A stretch of DNA of 64,000 bases from Conchocele bisecta. Its lineage: Eukaryota; Mollusca; Bivalvia; Lucinida; Thyasiridae. Positions 1 through 10,843 of the stretch are shown here, in pieces; position 1 is the stretch's first letter; every line of letters begins with the position of its first letter. The stretch is from contig CM055265.1 of assembly GCA_029237695.1 (NCBI GenBank), forward strand, positions 44,323,331 to 44,387,330, written 5' to 3'. The notes beneath the pieces were generated by a model. It was not told the DNA's origin, made no database searches, and saw only the letters and a list, made by a program, of their open reading frames with translations. A program made the translations under genes and the position numbers.

Positions 1-102
1 CGCAGCTAAAATAATTCTTAAGAAAACGGAAAATAAACACATTTTCTTGATGAATTTATTTCAAATGCTGGAATTATAAGGAATGAATGGCCTTTTTGTT
101 GA

Positions 103-1044
103 ATTTATCGGGGATATAAACTTGGAAAAGTCGCGGGAATACTGGACGAGCTTGGTGATGGATGTGGTGATTGTGGTCGGACGGTGCCCTCTGGCAAGGG
201 TAAGAGGATTATTGTTCTTGATGCCGGGTGTCGGGACGTAGGACTTCTTCCATCAGTTGCTGACGTGTTCGTGGCCAAATCTGACAGTGGTGATTACCAC
301 AGTGAGATGAACCACGAACACTTCATAAACTGGTGGAGGAATACTCTTCTTCCCGCACTTCCGGGACCCAGCACAATAGTCCTAGATCAGGCTCCATACC
401 ACTCTGTGCTGACGGATGACAGCAGGGCGCCGAACAGCCAATCGAAAGTACATACGATACGGACATGGCTTCATGATAAAGGCATTGCATTTACAGACGA
501 CCTTCTGAAAGCCGAGTTACTGGAGCTTGTTCGCCGGAACAAACCTCGACCTCGTTATATTGTCGACCAAGTAGCAGCTGCTGCTGGTCACAAAGTCCTT
601 CGTCTGCCACCACGTCATTGTGAGCTCAATCCTATTGAGCTCATTTGGGCGCAGATTAAGGGATTTGTGGCCCGACATAACACTACATTTAAAATTGCGA
701 ATACCATGAAATTATTCCATCAGGGGAAAGCACTTATTACCCCTAATGTATGGAACAAAGCGGAAGATCATGTTATACGCAATTTTGAATGTAAGTTATG
801 GGAGGGAGACAATGTGCAAGATCGAGCGATTGATCCTGTTATCATTTCCTTGGATGAGGCTGACGACGACGACGACGACTTTATGTACGCTGAAGACTTT
901 CAGGACGACGCATGTACGGACACGGTATATATGTTGACACAAACACGTTATCATAGGTATTTTGAGAATGATCGTCGTAAATCTTATTCATTTCTCCGTC
1001 TGTACATACCAGATACATTGCTGATAATGTTCTGTAAGCTGTAA
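103..1044 (+). pseudogene. DDE-superfamily transposase, C-terminal part (Tc1/mariner/IS630-like)
   Basis: The open frame begins just after a stop near 100; the recognisable protein starts around 184 with PSGKGKR. Counted from 184, the second catalytic Asp lies in VLDQAPYHS (about residue 68) and the catalytic Glu in the ELNPIELIWAQIKG block (about residue 152), as in the DDE_3 endonuclease fold that cuts and joins transposon ends in the nucleus. An Asp run (DEADDDDDDF) near the C-terminus is encoded by a GAC repeat. No convincing helix-turn-helix or first catalytic Asp is readable upstream in the 102 bases available, so the copy is 5'-truncated or decayed. No terminal inverted repeats were seen. 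Family placement is solid; activity is unlikely. Confidence 0.75.
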
Positions 1045-1288
1045 CATATTGAATTAAACTGACACTTACTGCTGTCGTCCAGCGACGCCATCTTGTCAGC
1101 ATGTATATACCTTGTCTACACCATAGTACGTAAACTCTAAACCATATCACAATACCGATTTATATTATTTCACAAAAAAAATCACATACATTTTTTTATT
1201 TACTTGTACATGTACTGCGAAAATGTCAAATTATACCAAACAAACATATCTCCCCTGTTTATCACAGTTTCTGATAGCTGAGCATGTA

Positions 1289-1485
1289 CAGGGGCGTAGC
1301 TAGCCAATTTGAATCTGCAGGCCGGTTGACGACTTCGAGCACCGTTGGTGTGAGTAAGTATGCTAGGTGGGTCTGGGGGCATGCCCCCCCCCCTTAAAAA
1401 TATCGAAACTAGAAGGTAAATGATGCAAACTGGCACATTTTTTTTTCCATTTTCTCGAAAAAGCCTTAATGCAGCTACGCGCCTG
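1289..1485. mobile_element. hAT-type MITE with 5-bp target duplication
   Basis: The left end begins CAGGGGCGTAGC and the right end reads GCTACGCGCCTG, an imperfect inverted pair starting CAG and ending CTG. It is flanked on both sides by ATGTA (1284-1288 and 1486-1490), a 5-bp target-site duplication as seen for some hAT groups. The interior is non-coding and contains a GGGGGCATGCCCCCC segment also found in inverse sense near 14640. Confidence 0.65.
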
Positions 1486-1490
1486 ATGTA

Positions 1491-2497
1491 CTTGATATAT
1501 AACTGAATATAACGCATGTTTTTGGGAATGTGATGAAATATAAATATATATATTATTCCATTTACTGTGCCTTACGAGAAAAAACACATATTAGATTTTA
1601 GATAAATATTTGAGACATCATCTGAGACACAGTCACATTAAAGGGTAAACAAAGAAGAAACCAATTCAGCCCTCCACACGAGTTACTTTGGTGACTTACA
1701 GGTGCTTTTTAACAGCAGCTAGAATTGAACTTATAAGTATTTGGATGTATGACACAGTTTTTGTTTAACATGTTTTTTGCAGAAAATAAATTGATGATTC
1801 TGAGAAGTTTTTCCAGGCTTCCACGAATTGGCCATAATTTGTTCAAATTTCACAAGCTCAGTATAATACATTACTGTTTATGTAACAAATTTCTAATGAT
1901 TGCATCTGAAAAGTTAACAGTGTTCATAAAAACAATTTCCACGCCAAAATCAAATTTGCAGTACGCTTACTGCTTCGACAAAAAAAATCGCAGGTTCTCC
2001 CCTCCTGCGAAATGGACTTGCTTCGAGGCCAGCCGCCTTCACTGAATTCCAGCCAATCAGCGCTCAGTTGTCATCTGTTGTCACGAGTAACAACAAAGAT
2101 TGGAGATATTTGACCGACATCATCTTCTATTTTCACCAAATTCCAGAACTTTACTAATGGAATTGATATATAAACACCGACTAATGGAAGCAGGATGCCT
2201 ATATTTTTCAGAATGGTAAGATTTGTTCACATAAAGCCGATGTTATTGCCGATATTTTGATGATGAAATCCAGGAAGCTGTTCGACAATAGGAAAATGTC
2301 GAAAACTGCTCAGCGCGTGATATTTTAACATGGGAGACACCCATTCACTTTATCATTTCGGGCTATTACTTCATTCGAGGACCGAATTTCGAAAAACAAA
2401 AAGATGGCTCATTGCTAAATTTTGCTGAAAAATGATTATATGTAAAAAAATGGGAGTTTTAGGGTGTTTAAATAGGTTAAAAATTTGGGCAGGTTAA
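1491..2497. other. no gene recognised
   Basis: AT-rich sequence with only short ORFs that resemble nothing known. At about 2478-2508 there is a stretch (AAATTTGGGCAGGTT, then AAACAGAC) that recurs near 55669, so part of it may be a dispersed repeat abutting the Polinton block. Confidence 0.5.
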
Positions 2498-3631
2498 CGT
2501 GAAACAGACAGTAAGCTGTATGTAAGCGCGCAGATAGTTAAAACAGACGGTACATCTATAGGGGCTGGTGAAAAAATTGGCATCATAAATTTACCATTGC
2601 AGTCTATTTGGTCGCAAATAGACGTGTATAATTCTAAATTGATTTCGCGTAACACCACAAATTACCCGTGGAAGAGTTATTTAAAATGTCTGTTATCATA
2701 CGACCAAACAGCCACCACGTCGCAGTTACAGAGCCAGCTTTATTATCCAGATGGCGGTATCGATATGGATGAAACTGAGCCTAAGAATGGAACAAATACT
2801 GGATTGTTTAGCAGATTAAATACACACAAGAAAGTAGAAGTTTTGATATGGAAGGACCTATTTTGGAGGACTTATTTAGCATAGACAAGTATTTGATAAA
2901 TTGAGTAAACATTTCTGTGAAACTATATAGATCATCTCCTGCTTTTATTTTTATGTCAGGAGAAGCATCACCTGGATACAAGCTAATTTTGAATGATGTA
3001 TACATTAAAGCATGCAAGGTCAGAATAGATCCGGGTGTAATTATTGGACATTCACAAGAACTGGAGAAGCATCCTGCACAATATTATTTTATTAGAAGTG
3101 AAGTAAAAATGCAAACAATTGCAATGCATTCAAAGGAATTTGTATACGATCAGGTATTTGCCAATTCAGTTCCTTCAAAGTTGATTGTTGCTTTTGTTTC
3201 TCAAAATGCTGTCAATGGTGATTACACGAAAAATCCATTTAATTTTCAAAAAATTTCCATAACTGACGTAGGTTTTTTTATTAATGGACAAAGTTTCCCA
3301 GGGCGTCCTCTAAAATTAGACTTTGGGAACAATAAACAATATTCGTCTGCGTATGTTAATATGTTTGAAGGTGCTGACATTTGGAATAAGGACAGTGGTA
3401 TATATATATAAATAGAGCCAAGTTTGAAAATGGATACAGTATTTTTGTTTCACTTTAGAACCCAATAGCTTAGATTATGAATATATGAATCTTGTTCATA
3501 GTGGAAACGTAAGGTTGGAAATTAAATTCCAAACAGCACTTGCATTTCCGGTTAATTGCGTAGTCTACGGAGAGTTTCCGTCTATATTAGAGATTGACAG
3601 CACTAGAGATGTGCAGTATATACAATCATGA
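2498..3631 (+). pseudogene. Polinton/Maverick major capsid protein-like (F54H12.2-like family), broken
   Basis: Protein blocks typical of the capsid protein of Polinton/adintovirus-like elements run in order across three reading frames: a block with NYPWKSYLKCLLSY (about 2660), the segment with LYRSSPAFIFMSGEASPGY (about 2925), and NPFNFQKISITDVGFFINGQ (about 3230). The tail ends in EIDSTRDVQYIQS at 3629-3631. Frame changes occur near 2842 and near 3411-3470, and there is an in-frame TGA near 2902. A stop at 2495 closes the frame upstream, so the N-terminus is missing. The stop overlaps the next ATG (ATGA at 3628-3631), keeping the tight viral-style gene order capsid - protease - ATPase. It is an old inactivated copy. 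Family assignment rests on motif recognition, without a search. Confidence 0.75.
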
Positions 3632-3815
3632 ATAGCATACAGTTACTTAATATTATTAAATTTGAATATTAATTCCAAAATGCACTTGCATTTCCGGTTA
3701 ATTGTTTAGTTTATGGAGAGTTCCTGTCTATATTTAGAGATTGATAACACTACAGACGTGCAGTATATACAATAATGAATACAATTCAGTTAATTAATGT
3801 TATTAAATTCGATTA
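3522..3815 (+). repeat. tandem duplication of capsid tail / protease start (~146 bp unit)
   Basis: The block with CTTGCATTTCCGGTTAATTG occurs at 3539 and again at 3685, and the following ATGAATA start region at 3628 recurs at 3775. The offset is 146-147 bp with about 10 percent divergence. Each unit carries the last ~30 codons of the capsid gene plus the first ~14 codons of the protease. In the first unit the protease start runs into a stop after 14 codons (NIIKFEY then stop); in the second unit the capsid part has several stops. Confidence 0.8.
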
Positions 3816-4241
3816 TAAATTAAGTCAAATTGTAAAAGGCGTCTTTGCATCAAATGAAATACCTACCAATGTGTTTACTTTTCCTTCTGCATATATAATT
3901 AATACCCAACCGTCGTATATGAAAGGTGAACATTGGATATGTGTTTGGTTTGATAGTAATATTTATGCTGATTTCTTTGATAGTTTAGGTAATGATCTTA
4001 GCAGGTTTGATAATAGTATTCTTACACATTTGTGCAGTCAAATACGATGTTTATTCGGCACAATAACAGCGTATTGCAGGAAGAGACTTCAGATGTTTGT
4101 GATCGATACTACGTATTACTGTATTTGTTATTGAAATCCACGGGTCATTCTCTAAATGATATAATATCTATTTTTGGAAACGATAAGCAAATGAATGATC
4201 GTTTGGCAGTCGATTTAGTAACCCAATTAGTTAGTGGATAG
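3775..4241 (+). pseudogene. Polinton/adenovirus-type cysteine protease (adenain-like), frameshifted
   Basis: The first frame (from 3775) carries the catalytic His block GEHWICVWFDSN, typical of the C5-like maturation proteases of adenoviruses and Polintons that process capsid precursors. The second part is in another frame and carries the candidate catalytic Cys in SDVCDRYYVLLYLL, followed by GHSLNDIISIFG, up to the stop at 4239-4241. The frame changes around 4040-4060. Size (~150 residues in total) is short for the family. It sits directly after the capsid gene and before the ATPase, the expected neighbourhood. Not expected to be functional. Confidence 0.72.
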
Positions 4242-4360
4242 ACCATGTAATGGCGTGTGTATATGTTTATATGTATGCGTGTAATATGATATAATATGTT
4301 AGTTGATACGTGTTGTTCATGAAGCCTGTTACATTTTATGAATACGTGTACATGTAAATT

Positions 4361-5050
4361 ATGTCAATTAAAAAAAAAGATACTTTAACTGAATGGTGGG
4401 ACAATAATTCAGTAGTTATGTTTGAATGGCCCATTACAATTGCTATATGTGGTATGACCGATGTTGGAAAATCCATATTTACATTGAAATTAATTCAGAA
4501 TGTTAAAGGGATGTTTAGTTACATACCACAAAAAGTGATATATTGCTATGGAAAATGGCAAAGCGCCTTCTCTGATTTCGAAAGAAACCATGAAAATGTG
4601 TGTTTTCATAACGGTGTACCTTCATCAGAATATCTTTCAAATTGTAAAGACAGTTTAATAGTTATGGATGATCTAATGCTTGAAATAACAAACGATAAAA
4701 CAATGCTCAAGTTGGTTGTTCAAGGAAGTCATCATGACAATAATACAGTAATATTTATTTTGCATAATATTTATCCGGGTGGAAGGTATGGACGTACACA
4801 AGCATTAAACACACAGGTTTACTGTTTATTCCGAAATTATCGAGACACACGTCAAGTAAAAATTTTCGCAAGTCAGGTGTGTCCGCAGGACATACCTTTT
4901 TTTATGAGTAGTTATGAAAAGGCAACTGTTGGGTCACCTTTCAGTTATTTGATATGCGATCTTCATCCTAAAAGCAACAAAAAGTATTTTCTGAGAAGTA
5001 ATATATTTCCAGGAGAAGATATGATAATATATGAACCGTGTAAACAATAA
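4361..5050 (+). CDS. Polinton packaging ATPase (FtsK/HerA-type), 229 aa, open
   Basis: Walker A is GMTDVGKS (residues 31-38) and Walker B is SLIVMDDLM (Asp 103-104), giving the A32/FtsK-HerA-type genome-packaging ATPase found beside protease and capsid genes in Polintons, virophages and adintoviruses. The frame is open from an ATG at 4361 to TAA at 5048-5050, and the length fits the family. It is the only unbroken gene of this viral block. Base composition is AT-rich like the flanking fragments. With neighbours broken it is probably a fossil that escaped mutation by chance. Confidence 0.8.
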   Translation: MSIKKKDTLTEWWDNNSVVMFEWPITIAICGMTDVGKSIFTLKLIQNVKGMFSYIPQKVIYCYGKWQSAFSDFERNHENVCFHNGVPSSEYLSNCKDSLIVMDDLMLEITNDKTMLKLVVQGSHHDNNTVIFILHNIYPGGRYGRTQALNTQVYCLFRNYRDTRQVKIFASQVCPQDIPFFMSSYEKATVGSPFSYLICDLHPKSNKKYFLRSNIFPGEDMIIYEPCKQ

Positions 5051-5104
5051 ATGTTAAAAATTATGCAGAAAAAGATTTCAAATTACTTAGTATTTTTTTG
5101 ATTA

Positions 5105-5264
5105 TTGAACAGTATTAAACGCCCATATAAACAGTTTTTTATTCGGAATTTGAATGCAAAACAAATCGACATTATATGTGAAACTGCATTTAATGTTTTA
5201 TATGGCACAATAGTTATCCCATCTTCGTATTTGAAGAAAATTAAAAAAAATAAAGTGTTAATAA
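5105..5264 (+). pseudogene. Polinton small ORF, 5' part, interrupted by Ng1
   Basis: Reads as a basic protein with FFIRNLNAKQIDIICETAFN and VIPSSYLKKIKKNKVLI, resembling the small protein that follows the ATPase or capsid in many animal Polintons. The similarity stops exactly where the Ng1 left repeat starts (GGGGAG at 5265). It resumes after the Ng1 right end at 11152, in frame if Ng1 is ignored. The role of the family is unknown to me. Confidence 0.6.
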
Positions 5265-5474
5265 GGGGAGTTATTGTTATTATACAATAACGTCTTTTAT
5301 TTTGACAGACATGTTTGCCCCCCGAATAAGTAGGAAATGTTTTAGTGCGAATTAGGCACGGTCCGAATCATAATCGATCACGTGACATGTTTCGTAGTCG
5401 AATCTTACCACGTGACATATTGGTAACCTCGTTCTGACATTCATTATTCTCCGGCTTTCGCCATTTTAAGTTGT
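5265..5474 (+). repeat. Ng1 A1 terminal repeat
   Basis: 210 bp, same length and apparently the same sequence as A2 (10254-10463). Starts GGGGAGTTATTG after TAA. It precedes gag by 33 bp, so it probably carries the promoter; no clear TATA box was assigned. Contains two CACGTGACAT boxes (near 5380 and 5410). Confidence 0.88.
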
Positions 5475-5507
5475 TTACAAAATATAACTCGACAATTAAG
5501 AAAGAAT

Positions 5508-6655
5508 ATGCCTGGTCGTGGTCGTCCACGACGGGACGCTGCTGCAGTGAGGAGGCGGAAGGCGGCAGGTGCCCTCGAGGAGCAGCCAACAGCAAAAAAT
5601 AGTCGTACAAACTCCACACCAACCCAACCAAGTGCCGAGACAGAAACTGTTAATCTGCTGTCCATGGCGGATGATGATCCGCCAAATATCACATCCCGAA
5701 AGGGTAATGCTGCGGAAAACCTGGTTGACTTCGGTCAAATCATGCGGGATGCTTTCCCGATGAATGACCCAAAATCGCCTCAATCTAACACGGCCCAATC
5801 CAATTCGGCCCAACCCAACTCGGCCCAATTTGAGTTTTTGCCACCCAACTCGGCCCAACCAAGCTCTGCCCAATTTGAGTTCATGCCATTACAACCTACT
5901 GCCTGTGATAGTGAATTAGAACCACTAAAGTGTGTAGGTGATGGCATATCCATCCATGTGCCATCGTCTATTCGTCAAAAATTGTAACGAACCAGTATAT
6001 TAATCTGGCCATTTTATTGAAGGGGTCAGTTGAGTTGGCAGAACTTTGTACTGGGAGTGTCTTGAAATTGTCTGAGGAGGGAGTTTTGGAAACGACTCAA
6101 AAGGCTTGCACTCAGAAAATAAATTCAATAGAAAAATGGACTGATGCTTTTCTGATTTATATGAGCATATATTTAGAGCAGCATCCACAGAAAGCGAACG
6201 AGCTGTTGCAATATACAGCATTGATTCGCGATGCAGCGACTCGTACAGGTGGTTATGCGTGGCGATTGTATGACGAACAGTTCCGCCTTCGACAGGCTGG
6301 TCAAGTCCAACCTTGGGACAAAATCAATGCAGAGTTGTGGCTTCGGATCATGTCCATTCCAGCATTGAATTCGCAGTCGCCTCAGTATTCTGGAAAGTCG
6401 GTTAACATGGTTAAGAGGACCTGCATGTATTTCAACCAGGGTTACTGTAGCTGGCAGAATTGTAAATTTTTACATAATTGTTCCACGTGTAATTCAAGCC
6501 AGCATGGAGCATTCAGATGTTTTAAAACAAGTGAAAATTCAGCGAGCAATGATGCTAACCCCGCATCAGTGACCGGAACAAATAGAGGTTTCTCTAATTT
6601 TCGGGGCAGAGGCCGGACATCATTTAGGCGAATGGGATATTTCAGGCGAAACTAA
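5508..6655 (+). pseudogene. gag: Ng1 Gag-like ORF1, one frameshift
   Basis: Starts MPGRGRPRRDAA, an AT-hook-like GRGRP basic start shared with the other copies, followed by a Ser/Asn/Gln-rich linker with repeated NSAQ units. The frame is lost near 5982 and continues in another frame (NQYINLAILLKG block, 6000 onward), including the conserved WTDAFLIYMSIYLEQHP and YDEQFRLRQAG segments. Near the C-terminus are a CCCH finger (CX7CX4CX3H, CMYFNQGYC...) and a CCHC knuckle (CX2CX4HX4C, CSTCNSSQHGAFRC), then an RG-rich tail. Presumed nucleocapsid/RNA-binding protein of the element. Stop at 6653-6655; pol follows in the +1 frame. Confidence 0.82.
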
Positions 6656-6656
6656 G

Positions 6657-7787
6657 CGAAAAAGTGTGCCAAGCAAATTAGTCTATTCCGAAAGACCGGT
6701 TATAGAGAAAACTTGTACATCACTGGGAAAATCTCCTGTAAATGTAACTCAGTTAGAGCTTGAATTAGCAGAATATAGGCGCGAGCATGATGAAGATGCA
6801 AATTTCTTATTGTCTGGTTTCAAATTTGGTTTTTCTATAAATTACATGGGACCGAAAGTTTCGACAGAATGCAATAATTTAAAGTCTGCAGTTCAAAATC
6901 CTATAATAGTTCAACAAAAAATTGATAAAGAATTGGAAGAGCAGCGTATAGCAGGTCCTTTTTCAGAGCCGCCATTTGCACAATTTAGAGTTAGCCCGAT
7001 TGGATTAGTTCCGAAAAAACAACCAGGTGAATTCCGTTTAATACATCATTTATCATATCCGCATGGTTTTTCAGTAAATGATTTCATTGACCCAGAGTTA
7101 TGTTCGGTACAATATACCAGTTTTGATGCTGCGGTAGAAATGGTTCAGGAATTGGGTCGCGATGCATTACTAGCAAAGTCAGACGTGAAGAGCGCATTCA
7201 GATTGCTTTGCATATCACCATCGGATTTCGATCAATTAGGTTTTAAATTTCAAGGAAAATATTATTTTGACAAGTGTATGCCATTCGGGTGCTCTATTTC
7301 GTGTTCGACATTTGAAAAATTTGCAACATTTTTGGAATTTTTGGTAAAAAAAATAAGTCTTGTAGTGGTCTCATTATTCATTTCTTGGATGATTTCTTAA
7401 TGGCTGGAAAACAGGGTACAAACGATTGTCAAATAATGTTACATCACTTTCATCAATGTTTACAGCGTTTATCAGTACCCATTGCAACTGAAAAGACCGA
7501 AGGCCCGACTACGTGTATTATATTTCTCGGCTTGGAGTTGGATTCCGTTCAAATGATCGTTAGGATCCCAATGGTTAAACTAATTGAAATAAGGGAGAAA
7601 ATAACAGATGTGTTAAAAAAACAGAAAGTCACGCTTCGGTGTATGCAGTCATTGATTGGCGCCTTGAATTTCGCATGCCGTGCTATTATTCCAGGTCGGC
7701 CATTCTGTAGGCGGTTAATCAATGCTATATGTGGTTTGACAGTACCGCACCATCATATTCGCATTAATAAGGGCATACGTCAAAAAA
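6657..7787 (+). pseudogene. pol: Ng1 reverse transcriptase, frameshifted and 3'-deleted
   Basis: RT motifs in order: AQFRVSPIGLVPKK, FRLIHHLSYPHG, LLAKSDVKSAFRLL, YFDKCMPFGCSISC, then the active-site FLDDFLMAGK in the next frame (7385 onward). The frame shift lies in an A8 run near 7346. The thumb/connection part (IFLGLELDS, MQSLIGALNFACR, GRPFCRRLINAICGL) is present. After HHHIRINKGIRQK near 7780 the sequence jumps straight into the recombinase, so the whole RNase H domain is deleted relative to Ng2 and Ng6. It cannot support autonomous retrotransposition. Confidence 0.85.
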
Positions 7788-8392
7788 GTGGATACGCGGG
7801 CTCCGATTACAGAAGACATACTGAGGAGAATATGTACAGTTTTGCCGAAAATTTGTAACACACTATATGAGTCCATGCTTTTCAAGACTGCATACACGCT
7901 GGCTTATTTTGGTTTGTTACGAATTAGCGAGTTAGTTTTTACATCTCAACAACTGGCGCATTATCCGTTGATGTATGATGATATTGTACTAGATCAGACG
8001 TTTATACAACTTCGTATAAGGCATTCAAAAACCAACCAATGTGGCAAGCCAGTGTATCTGCGTATTCCGGCATATACTCGTACCGATGTTTGTTGTCTTG
8101 CGGCCGCGAGACAATTTGTACAGATTCGTCCTGCAGGAACAGGTTATTTTCTGTGTCATGCTGACAAGTCCGCTCTTACCAGGTCCCAATTTTCAGCCGT
8201 TTTGTCCAAAGCCATTATGAATGTTGGTTTACCGATTTGGAAATTTAAGTCGCATTCATTTCGTATTGGCAGGGCAACAAACTTAGCAATAGAGGGTGTG
8301 CCATATGATGTAATAAAAAAAAAAAAAAAATGGGTCGCTGGCAGTCCAGCGCAGCAAAAGGCTATATTCGTTTGCAAAATGATAAATTGTAA
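7788..8392 (+). pseudogene. Ng1 tyrosine recombinase, N-terminally deleted, frameshift at A run
   Basis: Catalytic-domain pieces: TLAYFGLLRISELVF (first Arg region), IRHSKTNQ, HSFRIGRAT (HxxR box). The C-terminus is shifted at a run of about 15 A (8311-8327); the continuing frame reads MGRWQSSAAKGYIRLQ with the likely nucleophilic Tyr and stops at 8390-8392. The N-terminal core-binding part present in Ng2 and Ng5 is absent through the internal deletion at about 7780. This enzyme would recombine the circular cDNA junction into a target; here it is dead unless supplied in trans. Confidence 0.82.
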
Positions 8393-8472
8393 AACAAATG
8401 CAAGCGTTATACTGATCTATACAAGTAGGCTGTTGTCATATTTTTTATCACATTAATTTGTTGTTTTTTCAG

Positions 8473-9059
8473 AAATCTGGGTTGTCGGCGACTCATTGGT
8501 AGCCAGGGCAAACACACACGTGGTTCAGCTTGAACAACCGCATCTATCGCTGGATGAGACTGTGTACATACATTGGCTGGGAAAGGGGGGTATGGTATGG
8601 GCCGATTTGTTGCATACATTGCAGTACAACATGCTCCGTAAAAACAAACCATATATGATCATTCTGCATGTAGGGGGTAATGATGTGGCAACTAAGATGG
8701 TGCAACAATTGGTGTTAAGAATGCAGTCTGATATTAAATATATACAGTCTGTGTTTTCGGAATCATTAATTGTGTGGTCAGACATTTTGCCTAGATTGAC
8801 ATGGAAATATGCAGTAGAGCCAAACGCAAAATTACTTGATATCAAAAGAAAGCGCATTAATCGGTCTGCCAGAGAGGCCGTGACTCGGACCGACAAAGGC
8901 AGAATAATCACTCATAAAATTAACAGATTTAATCCGCAGTATTATCTGCCAGATGGTACACATTTGACTGAAGCAGGAAACACAGTCTTCACAAATGCGT
9001 TAAAGAATGCTGTGCAGCAATTTATGAGTGATGAAAACACAGACAACAAATATATGTGA
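8473..9059 (+). CDS. Ng1 SGNH/GDSL-type hydrolase exon
   Basis: An open frame begins right after a splice acceptor (TTGTTTTTTCAG, AG at 8471-8472), phase 1, reading IWVVGDSLVARANTHVVQ. SGNH blocks are in order: Ser in GDSL, Gly in GKGGM, Asn in LHVGGNDV, and Asp-His in PDGTHL. A basic stretch KRKRINRSAREAV lies between blocks III and V. Catalytic residues are all present, unlike the broken neighbouring ORFs. Comparable hydrolase domains are reported in Ngaro elements and esterase domains in CR1 LINEs; substrate unknown. No in-frame ATG precedes GDSL, so expression would need splicing to an upstream exon. Confidence 0.8.
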
Positions 9060-9167
9060 TTGTTTTATAGTTGGAAAATATGGAAAATATAATCAGTAAA
9101 GTACATGTATATGTATGGGTCAACCATGGGTCACTTATGGAAGCAATAAATTCATGATTTAATACCT

Positions 9168-9690
9168 AAGGGCAAGTCGGGCTAGGCTGCAGCTGTGTAA
9201 CCCGCACTTTGTGCGTAGTCGGGTAGGGAGCTGTCCATTCAGTACTTCAGCTCCTGCGTAACCCGCATAGTTCAACATAGATTATCACCTAGTGCAAGTC
9301 GGGCTTGGCTGCAGTCGGGCTAGGCTGCAGCTGTGTAACCCGCACATTGTGTGTAGTCGGGTGGGAGCTGTCCATTCAGTACTACAGCTCCTGCGTAACC
9401 CGCATATTTCAAACATAAAGATTGATTATCACCTAGTACAAGTCGGGCCTAGGCTGCAGTCGGGGCTAAGCTGCAGCTGTGTAACCCGCACATTCTGTTT
9501 TAGTCGGGTAGGGAGCTGTCCATTCAGTACTTCAGCTCCTGCGTAACCCGCATAGTTCAAACATTAAATTTGTTATCACCTAGTACAGTCGGGCTAGGCT
9601 GCAGCCGTGTAACCCGCACATTGTGTCGTAAGTCGGGTAGGGAGCTGTTCATTCAGTATTTCAGCTCCTGCGTAACCCGCAGAAAAGTTA
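9168..9690 (+). repeat. Ng1 internal minisatellite, four ~125-140 bp units
   Basis: Units begin near 9170, 9290, 9440 and 9580. Each has the core AAGTCGGGCTAGGCTGCAGC, TGTAACCCGCAC, GTCGGGTAGGGAGCTG and CAGCTCCTGCGTAACCCGCA. GGGAGCTG and CAGCTCC form a short inverted pair inside every unit. It lies between the hydrolase stop and B1, that is, in the presumed 3' untranslated part. Short ORFs here are repeat artefacts. Confidence 0.8.
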
Positions 9691-9898
9691 GTACATATAT
9701 GTATAGTGTTGTTCCTAAGGTCTTAAAAAATGGGATTGGTTTTTTATTTTCAAGATAATAGTGCATGCAAATTTTAACAGCGATGCAAATTTGGGCCACA
9801 TACAGGTAATTTTAAGCTCAGTGTTTGCATATTTGATGTAGATTTTATTTGTCCTTTTCCATATAACAAAATGTCTGCATTCAGAAACAATAGTTGCG

Positions 9899-9960
9899 CT
9901 TGAATTTGGGGGAATTTTTCTTCAAGATGGGCTTTTAAAAAATTGTGGCAGAAATCCAAG
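9899..9960 (+). promoter_or_regulatory. Ng1 copy of conserved hairpin at the start of B1
   Basis: Left arm CTTGAATTT (9899-9907) followed by GGGGGAA; right arm AAATCCAAG (9952-9960) preceded by TGTGGCAG. Eight of nine positions pair. Equivalent hairpins occur in Ng2, Ng5 and Ng6 with compensatory changes. The B1/B2 homology begins at GGCAG, inside this motif. Confidence 0.65.
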
Positions 9961-10253
9961 CCATCCCAGGTCGGATGGATCTATTTCGGGGTTTTGCGCT
10001 GGAGAACGGGACATCATCTGCAGGAAATAAACGCTCATAGACGGACAAGTGAATTGACTTCCCCATCATCTTGGTGAATCCCAGAGATGGGTGAATATAC
10101 AAGGAACACTAATCGTCATCCTGAACTTCAGCACCCGAGTAATGAAAGCCTGAGAAAGTAGCGGCCCTTAACTTCCACACTATAGTACATCTAATAAATT
10201 TATATGAAAGTGTTACTGGTCTTGTGTTTAAATAACAGCCTGTTCTAAAATAA
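9947..10253 (+). repeat. Ng1 B1 repeat
   Basis: 307 bp nearly identical to B2 (10844-11151). It ends CTGTTCTAAAATAA and is followed without gap by A2. This B1/A2 contact is the junction expected from a circular intermediate. Confidence 0.88.
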
Positions 10254-10463
10254 GGGGAGTTATTGTTATTATACAATAACGTCTTTTATTTTGACAGACA
10301 TGTTTGCCCCCCGAATAAGTAGGAAATGTTTTAGTGCGAATTAGGCACGGTCCGAATCATAATCGATCACGTGACATGTTTCGTAGTCGAATCTTACCAC
10401 GTGACATATTGGTAACCTCGTTCTGACATTCATTATTCTCCGGCTTTCGCCATTTTAAGTTGT
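10254..10463 (+). repeat. Ng1 A2 repeat
   Basis: Same 210 bp as A1. Immediately followed by the C-rich run CCCACCCTCCTCTCCC, as are the A2 copies of Ng5 and Ng6. The 380 bp from 10464 to B2 are unique and non-coding. Confidence 0.88.
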
Positions 10464-10843
10464 CCCACCCTCCTCTCCCATATAATTTTGCTTAGTCATG
10501 TAAAATATGTGTCAGTACGAGTTCGCAGAATGCCAATGTTAATTTCAAACATTTCCATTTTGATGAACAACAACACAGAGATGATAGAATACACTGTAAC
10601 ATTTGTTTAAGTTGTGAATTTCACACAGGTCTTAATTTTGACGTCAGTAACAATTAGGTATGTAACAAAAGTCATCAATCTTTTAAGTCTAAGAGTGGAT
10701 ATCAATGTCCAGTGTTGGATATTTGGTTTAAGGTTACAAGATGCTGCCGTAGGCTTTATGTTTCAGTGGTGTCAGCTTTGACGTCTTGACTGGTGATGGG
10801 TGTACAGCTTAAGACGGGTCCTACTCTACTGTCGCTACTAACA

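Noticed and set aside
8311..8327. A15 run as a poly(A) tail of a retrocopy
   Set aside because: It lies within the recombinase frame at a Lys codon pair and the coding sequence continues after it, so it is run expansion or a sequencing slip.
8473..9059. Hydrolase ORF as part of a CR1-type LINE
   Set aside because: CR1 esterase domains lie in ORF1 of LINEs; here the ORF follows a tyrosine recombinase within split direct repeats, and the RT is of DIRS/Ngaro type.
9292..9758. Cys/Arg-rich ORFs in the Ng1 minisatellite
   Set aside because: They follow the repeat unit in shifting frames and match no domain.
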